Below, piece after piece: positions 1-9,244 of a stretch of 64,000 nt of DNA. Both the position numbers and the translations under genes were made by a program. The stretch spans positions 1 to 64,000 of the forward strand of contig CAYLXK010000025.1 in the NCBI GenBank assembly GCA_964387685.1. The letters are read 5' to 3'. Below the pieces are notes generated by a model. The model saw nothing but the letters and a program-made list of their open reading frames with translations. It was not told where the DNA came from and searched no databases. This DNA comes from Bryobacter sp964387685 (GTDB taxonomy: Bacteria > Acidobacteriota > Terriglobia > Bryobacterales > Bryobacteraceae). Positions within the stretch are counted from its first letter, which is position 1, and the number at the start of each line of letters is the position of its first letter.

Positions 1-55
1 CGATCGTCCCCACGTTCACGTGCGGCTTGCTACGGTCAAATTTTTCTTTCGCCAT
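1..55 (-). CDS. tuf: Elongation factor Tu, 5' end only (partial)
   Basis: Reading leftward from the ATG at 55, the first codons give MAKEKFDRSKPHVNVGTI, the highly conserved amino terminus of EF-Tu just before its G1 loop. The rest lies outside the window. EF-Tu is the GTPase that delivers aminoacyl-tRNA to the ribosome. It sits 25 bases downstream of fusA on the same strand, the classic last position of the str operon. An RBS-like GAGGAGAG lies upstream of the start on the minus strand. Confidence 0.93.
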   Translation of the reverse strand, partial: MAKEKFDRSKPHVNVGTI

Positions 56-80
56 GGTATTGCTCTCCTCGAATCTCTAA

Positions 81-2171
<2,091 letters not shown>

Positions 2172-2216
2172 AAAATTTAGTGTTCCGTTCCCCTTAGTAA
2201 TCCCAATTACTTCTAT

Positions 2217-2687
2217 CTACCAACGGTAATGAGCAAAGGCCTTATTGGCTTCCGCCATCTTGTGCACGTCGTCTTTTTTCTTAATCGCTCCGCCGCGATT
2301 ATTCGCCGCATCGTTCAATTCGCTGGCGAGTTTATCCGTCATGCTCTTCTCCGGCCGATTCCGTGCGTTAATCAGCAGCCAGCGAATCGCCAAGCTCGTG
2401 CGCCGGTTCTGCGGCACTTCGATCGGCACTTGGTAGTTGGCGCCGCCGACGCGCCGCGTCTTTACCTCAAGCAAGGGCTTGGCATTCTCCACAGCCTTCT
2501 TGAAAAGCTTGATCGCCTCGTCCCCGCCGCGTTCCGCCAAGATCTCCAACGAGCGGTAGAAAATCCGCTGCGCCACGTTCTTCTTGCCGTCCCACATCAT
2601 GCTGTTAATGAATTTGGTGGCCAAAGTGGAGTTATAAATCGGGTCCGGGCCCACTTCACGAATTTCCGCTCTACGACGTCTTGCCAT
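2217..2687 (-). CDS. rpsG: 30S ribosomal protein S7
   Basis: 156 residues, exactly the family length. S7 nucleates assembly of the 30S head and contacts tRNA at the E site. The conserved start MARRRRAEIREVGPDP and the RRVGGANYQVPIEV and RWLL blocks identify it. It starts 18 bases after rpsL and is clearly co-transcribed with rpsL, fusA and tuf. Confidence 0.98.
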   Translation of the reverse strand: MARRRRAEIREVGPDPIYNSTLATKFINSMMWDGKKNVAQRIFYRSLEILAERGGDEAIKLFKKAVENAKPLLEVKTRRVGGANYQVPIEVPQNRRTSLAIRWLLINARNRPEKSMTDKLASELNDAANNRGGAIKKKDDVHKMAEANKAFAHYRW

Positions 2688-2705
2688 AAATTACCCTTTG
2701 CGCTC

Positions 2706-3080
2706 CTACGACTTCGGCCGCTTCGCGCCGTATTTCGAACGGCCCTGTTTGCGATTCGACACTCCCGCCGTGTCCAGCGTCCCGCGCACCACGTGGTAGC
2801 GCACACCCGGCAAATCCTTCACACGACCGCCGCGGATCAGCACAATGGAGTGCTCTTGCAAGTTGTGGCCCTCGCCTGGAATGTAGGTCGTCACTTCGAT
2901 TGAGTTCGTCAAGCGTACGCGAGCCACTTTGCGCAATGCGGAATTAGGCTTTTTCGGCGTTGTTGTGTAAACACGGGTGCAAACCCCCCGGCGCTGCGGG
3001 CAGGCTTGCAGGGCCGGACTCGCTGTTTTATAGCGAGTCGCCTTGCGGCCCTTGCGAACTAACTGGTTAAACGTAGGCAC
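2706..3080 (-). CDS. rpsL: 30S ribosomal protein S12
   Basis: 124 residues. S12 sits at the decoding centre and controls accuracy. The PTxNQLVRKGR start, the TPKKPNSALRKVARVRL block and the PGEGHNLQEHS and KDLPGVRYH blocks are all intact. The lysines in PKKPNS and RVKDLPG are the residues that change in classical streptomycin-resistant mutants, and here they are the sensitive, wild-type form. It is the first gene of the str operon, divergent from lexA. Confidence 0.98.
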   Translation of the reverse strand: MPTFNQLVRKGRKATRYKTASPALQACPQRRGVCTRVYTTTPKKPNSALRKVARVRLTNSIEVTTYIPGEGHNLQEHSIVLIRGGRVKDLPGVRYHVVRGTLDTAGVSNRKQGRSKYGAKRPKS

Positions 3081-3469
3081 GAAAAATCATCCTCTTCAGA
3101 GCACCCCTGCGTTTAGCGCACCAATAGGCGCGACGATACGCGAAGCAATTTATAATTCAATAGACCTAGAGACAGCCTGTAAGGGCATGGGACCGCAAAC
3201 GAAAGCCGGCACAAATACAAACCGGCGATGCAATCTGCGCGATGAAGGTTCTGTGACAGGCCCATGCCGCAAGCGCCAAGCCCTCGAGAGGGTCGTCACT
3301 CAGGCAGCGGGGCCGGCGCCCGGCCGGTATCCCCTTTAAACGTTTCGCCCAGGGTGGGCTCCACAGAGGATAGGTAGCGCGGGTGCAGAAGCACTACTCG
3401 CCAAACCTACCCAGAATAGCCAACGCCAAACAGTGTTGTCAAATCGAAACTTTCGGAATTTTTGCTGCA
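3081..3469. promoter_or_regulatory. Divergent rpsL/lexA intergenic region with crossing inverted repeats
   Basis: No gene is visible here. On the minus strand a TATAAA hexamer (about 3147-3155) preceded by a poor -35 region is a weak candidate for the str operon promoter. Two inverted repeats cross each other: CCTGT at 3176-3180 with ACAGG at 3256-3260, and GGCATGGG at 3184-3191 with CCCATGCC at 3261-3268. A small GCCGG...CCGGC repeat lies between them. Their role is unknown; they could be an RNA leader or binding sites. Confidence 0.35.
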
Positions 3470-3472
3470 GGC

Positions 3473-3513
3473 GAACCAAAAGCGAATAACCGTTTGCAAT
3501 TCGGCCTTTGTTC
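3473..3513. promoter_or_regulatory. Putative LexA operator pair, GAAC-N7-GAAT and its inverted copy
   Basis: GAAC-N7-GAAT at 3473-3487 and ATTC-N7-GTTC at 3499-3513 are inverted copies of one another around position 3493. The outermost arms GGCGAAC (3470-3476) and GTTCGCC (3510-3516) match perfectly. Direct GTTC-N7-GTTC repeats are the known LexA box of alphaproteobacteria. Here the pair overlaps the lexA -35 region and reaches the -10 box, as expected for autorepression. LexA binding is inferred, not shown. Confidence 0.5.
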
Positions 3514-3522
3514 GCCTATAAT
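3494..3522 (+). promoter_or_regulatory. lexA promoter, predicted leaderless
   Basis: TTGCAA (3494-3499), a 17-base spacer and a perfect TATAAT (3517-3522) form a sigma-70-type promoter. Transcription would start about seven bases downstream, at or next to the lexA ATG at 3529. The message would then have no 5' leader and no ribosome-binding site. Confidence 0.6.
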
Positions 3523-3528
3523 AGGCCT

Positions 3529-4164
3529 ATGGCACTGACGCGCCGGCAAAAAGATCTCCTGGATTTTCTCTCCACGTTCATCGAGAAGCATGGATATTCA
3601 CCCAGCTACGAGGAAATCGCCTCGGGAATGGAGCTCACCTCGCTGGCCACCGTGCACAAGCACATCCAGTCCCTCGAGACGAAGGGCTACCTGAAGCGCG
3701 GCTTCAATCAATCCCGTAGCCTCGAGATTGCCGGCAAGTATCTCGAAGAGCGCCGCAACTATTCCTCAGCGCCTCTGCCACCGCCGTCGCTGGAAGTTCC
3801 GCTGCTCGGCCGCATTGCCGCCGGCGCGCCCGTCGAAAGCGTCGCCAATCCCGAAACACTTGCTTTCAAAGATTTCGTCGGCGACTCCTCCACATATGCG
3901 CTTCAAGTCCGCGGCGATTCGATGATCGAAGACCATATCTGCTCGGGTGACTTCGTCTTGATCGAAAAAGTCAACCAAGTGCGCGATGGGGACATTGTCG
4001 TCGCCCTTGTTGAGGGTGCCGAAACTACCCTCAAGCGTCTCTATCGCGAAGCTGACGGCATGGTTCGCCTGCAGCCCGCTAACTCCACGATGCAACCCAT
4101 CATGGTTCCCCAAAGCAGCCTGGATGTCCAGGGCCGCGTTCTCGCTGTGCTGCGCAAATACTAG
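3529..4164 (+). CDS. lexA: LexA repressor, SOS regulator with self-cleaving protease domain
   Basis: 211 residues. The N-terminal winged helix (about residues 1-65) includes the TSLATVHKHIQSLETKGYL recognition region. The C-terminal S24 domain has the Ala-Gly cleavage site in GRIAAGAPVE, the nucleophile serine in VRGDSMIEDHI and the general-base lysine in TTLKRLY. RecA filaments stimulate self-cleavage and derepress the SOS genes. An in-frame TTG at 3508 would lengthen the protein, but it lies upstream of the TATAAT box, so ATG 3529 is the better start. A paired GAAC-N7-GAAT motif overlaps the promoter, consistent with autoregulation. Confidence 0.95.
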   Translation: MALTRRQKDLLDFLSTFIEKHGYSPSYEEIASGMELTSLATVHKHIQSLETKGYLKRGFNQSRSLEIAGKYLEERRNYSSAPLPPPSLEVPLLGRIAAGAPVESVANPETLAFKDFVGDSSTYALQVRGDSMIEDHICSGDFVLIEKVNQVRDGDIVVALVEGAETTLKRLYREADGMVRLQPANSTMQPIMVPQSSLDVQGRVLAVLRKY

Positions 4165-4294
4165 TTAAGTTTGATAAAAGGTCGCCCTTAGCTTCCCCTG
4201 GAGCCAAGATGGGCGCTGGTGGCTAAGAGCGCTGGTGAAGTCGCAATGCGGGCAAAAGTGGGTGGATGCGGATGCAGACCTCGCCGCCTTCCTG

Positions 4295-5095
4295 CTATCG
4301 GAATCGCTCCGACCCCGGCTGCAGGCTCGCCAGCACCGCATGAATTCTTTCCACCCCCTCCGTCAGCGCCGCCGGGCCCGGTTGCAGAATCAGCGCAGAT
4401 TTGATCTCAAAAACTGCCAGCTTTTCCCAGCCCGGCCTGCGCCGAATCGCTTCCACGTTCACCTTCCTTCCGCACCAGGATGCCAACACCACGTCCGGCT
4501 TACTTTCCAACACCGCCTCTTGGGTTGTGATTCGCTTCGCCGCATCGTGTTCGAAGCGAAGTTCAGGGAACACCGGCCCGCCTCCCGCAATCTCCACCAG
4601 TTCCTCCACCCACCGGATCCCGCTAATCAGGGGATCCATCCACTCTTCAAAAAAGACCCGCGGCCTCCAGGAGAAAGCTCTCCCCGCGGCCGCGATTCTT
4701 TCTAGGTTGTAGGCCATTTCCGTTACCAGACTCCGGCCCTTAGTTTCCGCGTTTACGATGCGTGCCAATGTCATCATCATGGAGAAGATGTCCTCCACGC
4801 TTCGCTGGTTAAATATCATCACGTTCAATCCGGCCTTGATCAGCGTCGAAGCAATCTCCGCCTGCAGATTCGAGAACCCCAGGACCAGGTCCGGTTCGAG
4901 CGCCAAGATCTTGTCCGTCTTCGCCGACGTAAACGCCGATACTCGCGGCTTCAAGCGCGCTTCCCGCGGTCTGGTCGTGAAACCCGACACTCCCACTATC
5001 CGCTCCTGCTCTCCCAACAGGTAAAGCCATTCCGTAGTCTCGTCCGTCAGACACACGATCCGCCGCGGGCCCTCCATAACCCCGTCATACTTCAT
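4295..5095 (-). CDS. BtuF-like periplasmic-binding-fold protein (cobalamin/iron-chelate type), no signal peptide
   Basis: 266 residues. The pattern RIVCLTDETTEWLYLLGEQ, then VGVSGFTTRP, then ILALEPDLVLGFS matches the TroA/BtuF binding-protein fold (Peripla_BP_2), which usually captures cobalamin or ferric chelates for an ABC importer. No hydrophobic signal sequence is visible at ATG 5095, which is preceded by GGAGG, nor at the next ATG (MEGPRR). No permease or ATPase gene lies nearby. The protein may be cytoplasmic, like the signal-less cobalamin-binding homologues found in many genomes. The family call is firm; the ligand is unknown. Confidence 0.75.
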   Translation of the reverse strand: MKYDGVMEGPRRIVCLTDETTEWLYLLGEQERIVGVSGFTTRPREARLKPRVSAFTSAKTDKILALEPDLVLGFSNLQAEIASTLIKAGLNVMIFNQRSVEDIFSMMMTLARIVNAETKGRSLVTEMAYNLERIAAAGRAFSWRPRVFFEEWMDPLISGIRWVEELVEIAGGGPVFPELRFEHDAAKRITTQEAVLESKPDVVLASWCGRKVNVEAIRRRPGWEKLAVFEIKSALILQPGPAALTEGVERIHAVLASLQPGSERFR

Positions 5096-5457
5096 AAAGG
5101 GTATGCCTCCAGGTTTGAGTATGGCCCGGGCAGCCCCCCACGACCTGGGTTCACGGAGCCGGAAGAATTTTTTCGGCCCGCAAACTTAGTCGGTCGCGTG
5201 GCCTTCCCCTTTGTCTCGGCCCATTGGCCTCTCCGGCACCTGGCATTTTAGTAGTCATGAATTGCAATCAGTCAACGGCGTTGGATTTCCGCGCCAGACG
5301 AGCCCCGTGCGATCCTATCTTCTTCAATGCAAAATTACCGAACGAAGGTAACGTCCGAAACCCTTACGCCTCAATAGTTTCAAGCGCGTCTTCAAAGCTT
5401 GGCCAAGACGGGAAGAATCCATCCCGCCGCGTGTTCCGGGAAGGATAAGATATCCCC
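5096..5457. other. Divergent intergenic region without a gene
   Basis: This 362-base stretch separates the minus-strand BtuF-like gene from the plus-strand GMC gene. The short reading frames in it do not look coding. The only structure I see is a small inverted repeat, GGATA-AGA-TATCC (5443-5455), directly before the GMC start; it overlaps the purine-rich RBS-like AAGGA. Promoters for both genes presumably lie here, but no convincing hexamers were found. Confidence 0.4.
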
Positions 5458-7173
5458 ATGGCCCAAGTCACCCGTTCCGCCCCCGTGGCCGACGTTGTTG
5501 TTATCGGTTCCGGCGCCGGCGGCGGTACCGTTACCCACGTCCTCGCCAATCTCGGCATCAAAGTTACCCTCCTCGAGGCAGGTCCCGGCCTCAACCCCGC
5601 CAAAGACTTTAAGGAACATATGTGGCCCCACCAGGTGGACCACCGCGGCGCCGAGTCCGCCGATTACTACCTCGGCAAACCCTCCCCGAAATTCGGCTGG
5701 TTTAACGCTCCCAATGGCTTCTGGGAAATTGAAGGCGAACCCTACACCGTCGCCCCGGGCAACAACTTCCGTTGGTTCCGCTCCCGCATCCTGGGGGGCC
5801 GGACGAACCACTACGGCCGCATCAGCCTGCGTTTCTCCGATTACGACTTCAAGCCCTATTCCACCGACGGCTTAGGCGACGATTGGCCCATCTCCTATGA
5901 AGACGTGGTCCCCTGGTATGAAAAGGCCGAGCGCTTCATCGGTATCCTTGGCACCAAGGAAGGCCTTCGCACCGCGCCCGACAGCATCTTTCAGGAAGCG
6001 CCCCCTCCCCGTGTGCACGAGGTGCTGGTACAGCGAGCGGGTAAAAAGCTCGGCATTCCCGTCATTCCTTCCCGCATGGCCATTCTTACTAAGGCCCTGA
6101 ACGGCCGCCCTGCGTGCCACTACTGCGGACAGTGCGGACGCGGTTGCATCACCGCCTCCAACTACAGTTCGAGCCAGGTCCAGATCTTCCCCGCGATGAA
6201 GACCGGCAATGTAACGCTTATCAACAACGCGATGGTTCGGGAGCTAATCGCCGGTCCGGATGGCAAAGTCACCGCCGTCAGCTACATCGACAAGACCACG
6301 ATGCAGGAAAAGCAAATTCGCTGCCGCAGCGTCGTTGTGGCGGCCAGCGCCTGCGAGTCCGCACGCCTTCTCTTGAATTCGAAATCCAAGGCCCACCCCA
6401 ACGGTCTCGCCAATTCCTCGGGCGTCGTAGGGCGCTATCTCACCGATACCGTTGGCTACGGCCTCTCCGGGTACATCCCTGCCCTGGCCGGCATGCCCAA
6501 ATACGATACCGATGGCATTGGCGGCATGCATCTGTATATCCCCTGGTGGGAGTTCGAGAAGAAAAACAAAGAGTTCCCCCGCGGCTACCACGTCGAAATC
6601 GGCGGTGGCTTTGGCATGCCCCAGGTCGGCAGCATGGGCGGCATCGTCCGCCGTCACGAAGGCTACGGCAAGGCCCTCAAACAGCACATTCGCGAGGACT
6701 ATGGCTGTTACATCGGCCTCTCCGGCCGTGGCGAAATGATCCCCAACGAAAACAGCTACTGCGAAATCGACCCCACCGTCGTCGACCGCTTTGGCATCCC
6801 GGTGCTGCGCTTCCACTGGCGCTGGTCCGAGCATGAGTTAAAGCAAGCCAGCCACATGCACCGCACGTTTACGAACATCATCGAGTCCCTTGGCGGCACC
6901 GTCATGGGCCTGCGCAATCCCGAGCGAGAAGGACAGGGTATCTCCATGGGCGGCACCATTATCCATGAGCTCGGCACCGTCCGGATGGGCAACGACCCCA
7001 AAAAGAGCGCCCTCAACGCCTACATGCAGGCCCACGACGCTAGGAACCTCTTCGTCGCCGACGCCGCGCCCTTCGTTTCCAACCCCGACAAGAACCCAAC
7101 TCTGACCATCTGCGCCATGGCTTGGCGCACCAGCGAATACCTAGCCGAGGAGATGAGAAAAGGCAATGTCTAA
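5458..7173 (+). CDS. GMC-family FAD oxidoreductase (gluconate/sugar dehydrogenase large subunit type)
   Basis: 571 residues. The FAD dinucleotide-binding motif VVVIGSGAGGGTVTHVLA is at about residues 14-31, followed by LLEAGPGLNP. A cysteine-rich CHYCGQCGRGC motif (about residues 220-230) is typical of the membrane-associated gluconate 2-dehydrogenase branch. The C-terminal HELGTVRMG and NPTLTICAMAWRTSE motifs mark the GMC substrate domain. It probably oxidises a sugar, sugar acid or related alcohol; the substrate is unknown. It overlaps the next gene by 8 bases, and that partner supplies the Tat signal. No signal peptide is visible in this subunit itself. Confidence 0.9.
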   Translation: MAQVTRSAPVADVVVIGSGAGGGTVTHVLANLGIKVTLLEAGPGLNPAKDFKEHMWPHQVDHRGAESADYYLGKPSPKFGWFNAPNGFWEIEGEPYTVAPGNNFRWFRSRILGGRTNHYGRISLRFSDYDFKPYSTDGLGDDWPISYEDVVPWYEKAERFIGILGTKEGLRTAPDSIFQEAPPPRVHEVLVQRAGKKLGIPVIPSRMAILTKALNGRPACHYCGQCGRGCITASNYSSSQVQIFPAMKTGNVTLINNAMVRELIAGPDGKVTAVSYIDKTTMQEKQIRCRSVVVAASACESARLLLNSKSKAHPNGLANSSGVVGRYLTDTVGYGLSGYIPALAGMPKYDTDGIGGMHLYIPWWEFEKKNKEFPRGYHVEIGGGFGMPQVGSMGGIVRRHEGYGKALKQHIREDYGCYIGLSGRGEMIPNENSYCEIDPTVVDRFGIPVLRFHWRWSEHELKQASHMHRTFTNIIESLGGTVMGLRNPEREGQGISMGGTIIHELGTVRMGNDPKKSALNAYMQAHDARNLFVADAAPFVSNPDKNPTLTICAMAWRTSEYLAEEMRKGNV

Positions 7174-7747
7174 CTCAAGACGCGACATTCTTCGCAACGC
7201 CGCCCTGGCTTCCACCCTGGGCGGCATCCCCGATGCCCTCATGGCGGAAGTTCACCTCTTCGCCGAACAGGACACCGCCTCGGGCGGCGGCACCTATAAG
7301 CCCAAGACTTTCTCGGCCTCCGAGTGGGTGACGGTCCGTAAACTTTGCGACCTGATCATTCCCGCCGACGAGGTATCGGCCGGTGCACTCGCCGGCGGGG
7401 CGCCGGAGTACATCGACCTGCTCGCCAGCAGCGGCACGGAGCTCTCCACGCGCATTCTGGGCGGCTTGCATTGGCTCGATAACCAGGTGCCCGGCAAATC
7501 CTTTGCCTCGGCCAGCCTCCCCGAACAGACGGCCCTACTGGATAAGATCGCTTACCGGAAGAACGACGAGGGTGAGTGGTCCACCGGCGTCCGTTTCTTC
7601 GACCTCTTCCGCCGCATGACCGTTGACGCGTTTTACACTAGCAAGGCCGGCATCGCCGACGTCGGATACATGGGCAACAAAGGCGCCACCAAGTTCGAAG
7701 TGCCCCTTGCTTCCCTCGAATACGCACTCAAGCGCACCCCTGTTTAG
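7166..7747 (+). CDS. Gluconate 2-dehydrogenase subunit 3 family protein, Tat signal
   Basis: 193 residues. The N-terminus MSNSRRDILRNAALASTLGG is a twin-arginine signal (SRRDILR) followed by a short hydrophobic stretch. The FSASEWVTVRKLCDLIIPADE block is characteristic of the subunit 3 family, which partners GMC dehydrogenases. It overlaps the large-subunit gene by 8 bases, so translation is probably coupled. A signal only on the small subunit suggests that both are exported together as a folded complex. It ends against the convergent DUF5658-like gene with a 4-base overlap. Confidence 0.88.
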   Translation: MSNSRRDILRNAALASTLGGIPDALMAEVHLFAEQDTASGGGTYKPKTFSASEWVTVRKLCDLIIPADEVSAGALAGGAPEYIDLLASSGTELSTRILGGLHWLDNQVPGKSFASASLPEQTALLDKIAYRKNDEGEWSTGVRFFDLFRRMTVDAFYTSKAGIADVGYMGNKGATKFEVPLASLEYALKRTPV

Positions 7748-8049
7748 CTCGCCACCACCAAGCAAAACAGGTTCCATACGATTAGCGCCGCATAAAACAT
7801 ATTAATCTTGCTCAAGAACGACGTCTTGCCCATCTTTACGCACGCCAGTGCCAACGCAACGGCAAGACATTTCACGAACGCCAACCCCCACATTGGATTC
7901 GGCGAGATGTGAATCATGAGGCGCACAAAGGGATTCCCTTCGCTTACTCCGCGCAGCAGAAATGCGGCCGTGCTTAGCAGATCCAGCGTCTGCAGATAGG
8001 CGAACTGCACAAATTGGGACGATTGCAGCAGACCTGTGAAGAGATTCAT
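7744..8049 (-). CDS. Small membrane protein, DUF5658-like
   Basis: 101 residues with three likely membrane segments. The core FAYLQTLDLLSTAAFLLRGV followed by EGNPFVRL resembles DUF5658 proteins, which are small integral membrane proteins of unknown function that often begin with this DxxST signature. It is divergent from the GT87 gene (40 bases between the starts) and overlaps the end of the subunit 3 gene by 4 bases. No biochemical role can be proposed. Confidence 0.65.
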   Translation of the reverse strand: MNLFTGLLQSSQFVQFAYLQTLDLLSTAAFLLRGVSEGNPFVRLMIHISPNPMWGLAFVKCLAVALALACVKMGKTSFLSKINMFYAALIVWNLFCLVVAS

Positions 8050-8089
8050 AGCCTGACCCGAGATTAGCTACCTGGCCCCTGAGCGGTCT

Positions 8090-9244
8090 ATGGTACAACC
8101 AAGGATTTTGATGCCAACTTCGCCCAGTACACGCCCCAGTGCAGCCACCGTAGTATCGGTAGTCCTGGTCGTCACGATCTCCATCATCTTTTATGTAACA
8201 CTTGGCACGTTCGCCTATCAAAACGCTCTAAATAATGACTTTTTGGGCTTTTACGCAGCTGGAAAGCAGGTTGCCGCCGGCGATGGTGTTCGGCTCCATG
8301 ACCATAAGGTCCAGTTCGAGTACCAAAAAGCGCTCAATCCCAACCACATCGAAGTAGTACCCTTCCCCCGGCCCCGTTACTACGCCGAAGTCTTTCGCTG
8401 GCTTAGTGCGTGGCCTATGCCGCAAGCCCTTCTGATTTGGCAGGCCATTCAAAGCCTTGCTTACCTCGGCGTCTGGGTTCTGATCGTCGTTCGCTACCGG
8501 ACGGAACTTTTGCAGATTGCCGCTCTGTTTATTGCCGCGCCCATCGGGATCGCCAATGGCCAGGATTCCGGCTTCATGGCCTTGTTCGCCGCGCTGAGCT
8601 TGTTTCTATTCCAAAGCGCTAGACCCTTCCTCGCTGGTCTTGCATTGGCGATGTGCCTTTTCAAGTGGCACTTGGTCTTGCTTGTCCCGGTCGCGATGCT
8701 TTTGGCCCGCCAATTTCGAATGCTCGCGGGCTTCGGGGCCGGAGCGCTCGTCTTTCTCATTTTGGATTTCGCACTCGCCGGCGCGGCGGGTTGGGCCCGG
8801 TACATCGAGCTTTTGGGGCGCCGAGACCTGGACCGCATGACCCCTGGCCTGCACCTGATGCCCAACATTTATGGGTTGTTCGCCAATCTGGGCATCCCCC
8901 ATCTATGGTGGCTGGGCCTCTTCGTGGTCATTCCCTGCCTGGTGCTCTGCGCCCTGCGCCTGCCGTGGCCCAAAGCCATTGTAGCCGCCCAACTCGCCAG
9001 CATCCTGTGCGTTCCCCACGCCTTCCTCTATGACTTAAGCTACCTGCTGTATGCCAATATGGCCCTACTGGCCAGCGGCGCTCAAGGCCACGTTAAATGG
9101 GCGGCGTTCTTGCTGACGGTACCGCTGATCTATTTCGCTAACATGCTCGTCCCGCCCTGGACCGGCCTGCTTGCACTGGCAGAGTTCTATCTTTTGGTCA
9201 GTCTCGCTCTAGGCGCGCTGCGGCGTGATCCGGCTCTCCAATAA
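8090..9244 (+). CDS. GT87-like polytopic membrane glycosyltransferase (DUF2029)
   Basis: 384 residues with about ten hydrophobic segments. The early DFLGFYAAGKQVAAGDGVRL segment, after the first membrane helix, matches the GT87/DUF2029 signature with a catalytic acidic residue facing the periplasm. Such enzymes transfer sugars, often mannose, from polyprenyl-phosphate donors to glycolipids. The start could be ATG 8090 or the in-frame ATG at 8111 (MPTSPST); both leave the first helix intact. The 3' end overlaps the convergent antiporter gene by 36 bases. The acceptor is unknown. Confidence 0.75.
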   Translation: MVQPRILMPTSPSTRPSAATVVSVVLVVTISIIFYVTLGTFAYQNALNNDFLGFYAAGKQVAAGDGVRLHDHKVQFEYQKALNPNHIEVVPFPRPRYYAEVFRWLSAWPMPQALLIWQAIQSLAYLGVWVLIVVRYRTELLQIAALFIAAPIGIANGQDSGFMALFAALSLFLFQSARPFLAGLALAMCLFKWHLVLLVPVAMLLARQFRMLAGFGAGALVFLILDFALAGAAGWARYIELLGRRDLDRMTPGLHLMPNIYGLFANLGIPHLWWLGLFVVIPCLVLCALRLPWPKAIVAAQLASILCVPHAFLYDLSYLLYANMALLASGAQGHVKWAAFLLTVPLIYFANMLVPPWTGLLALAEFYLLVSLALGALRRDPALQ

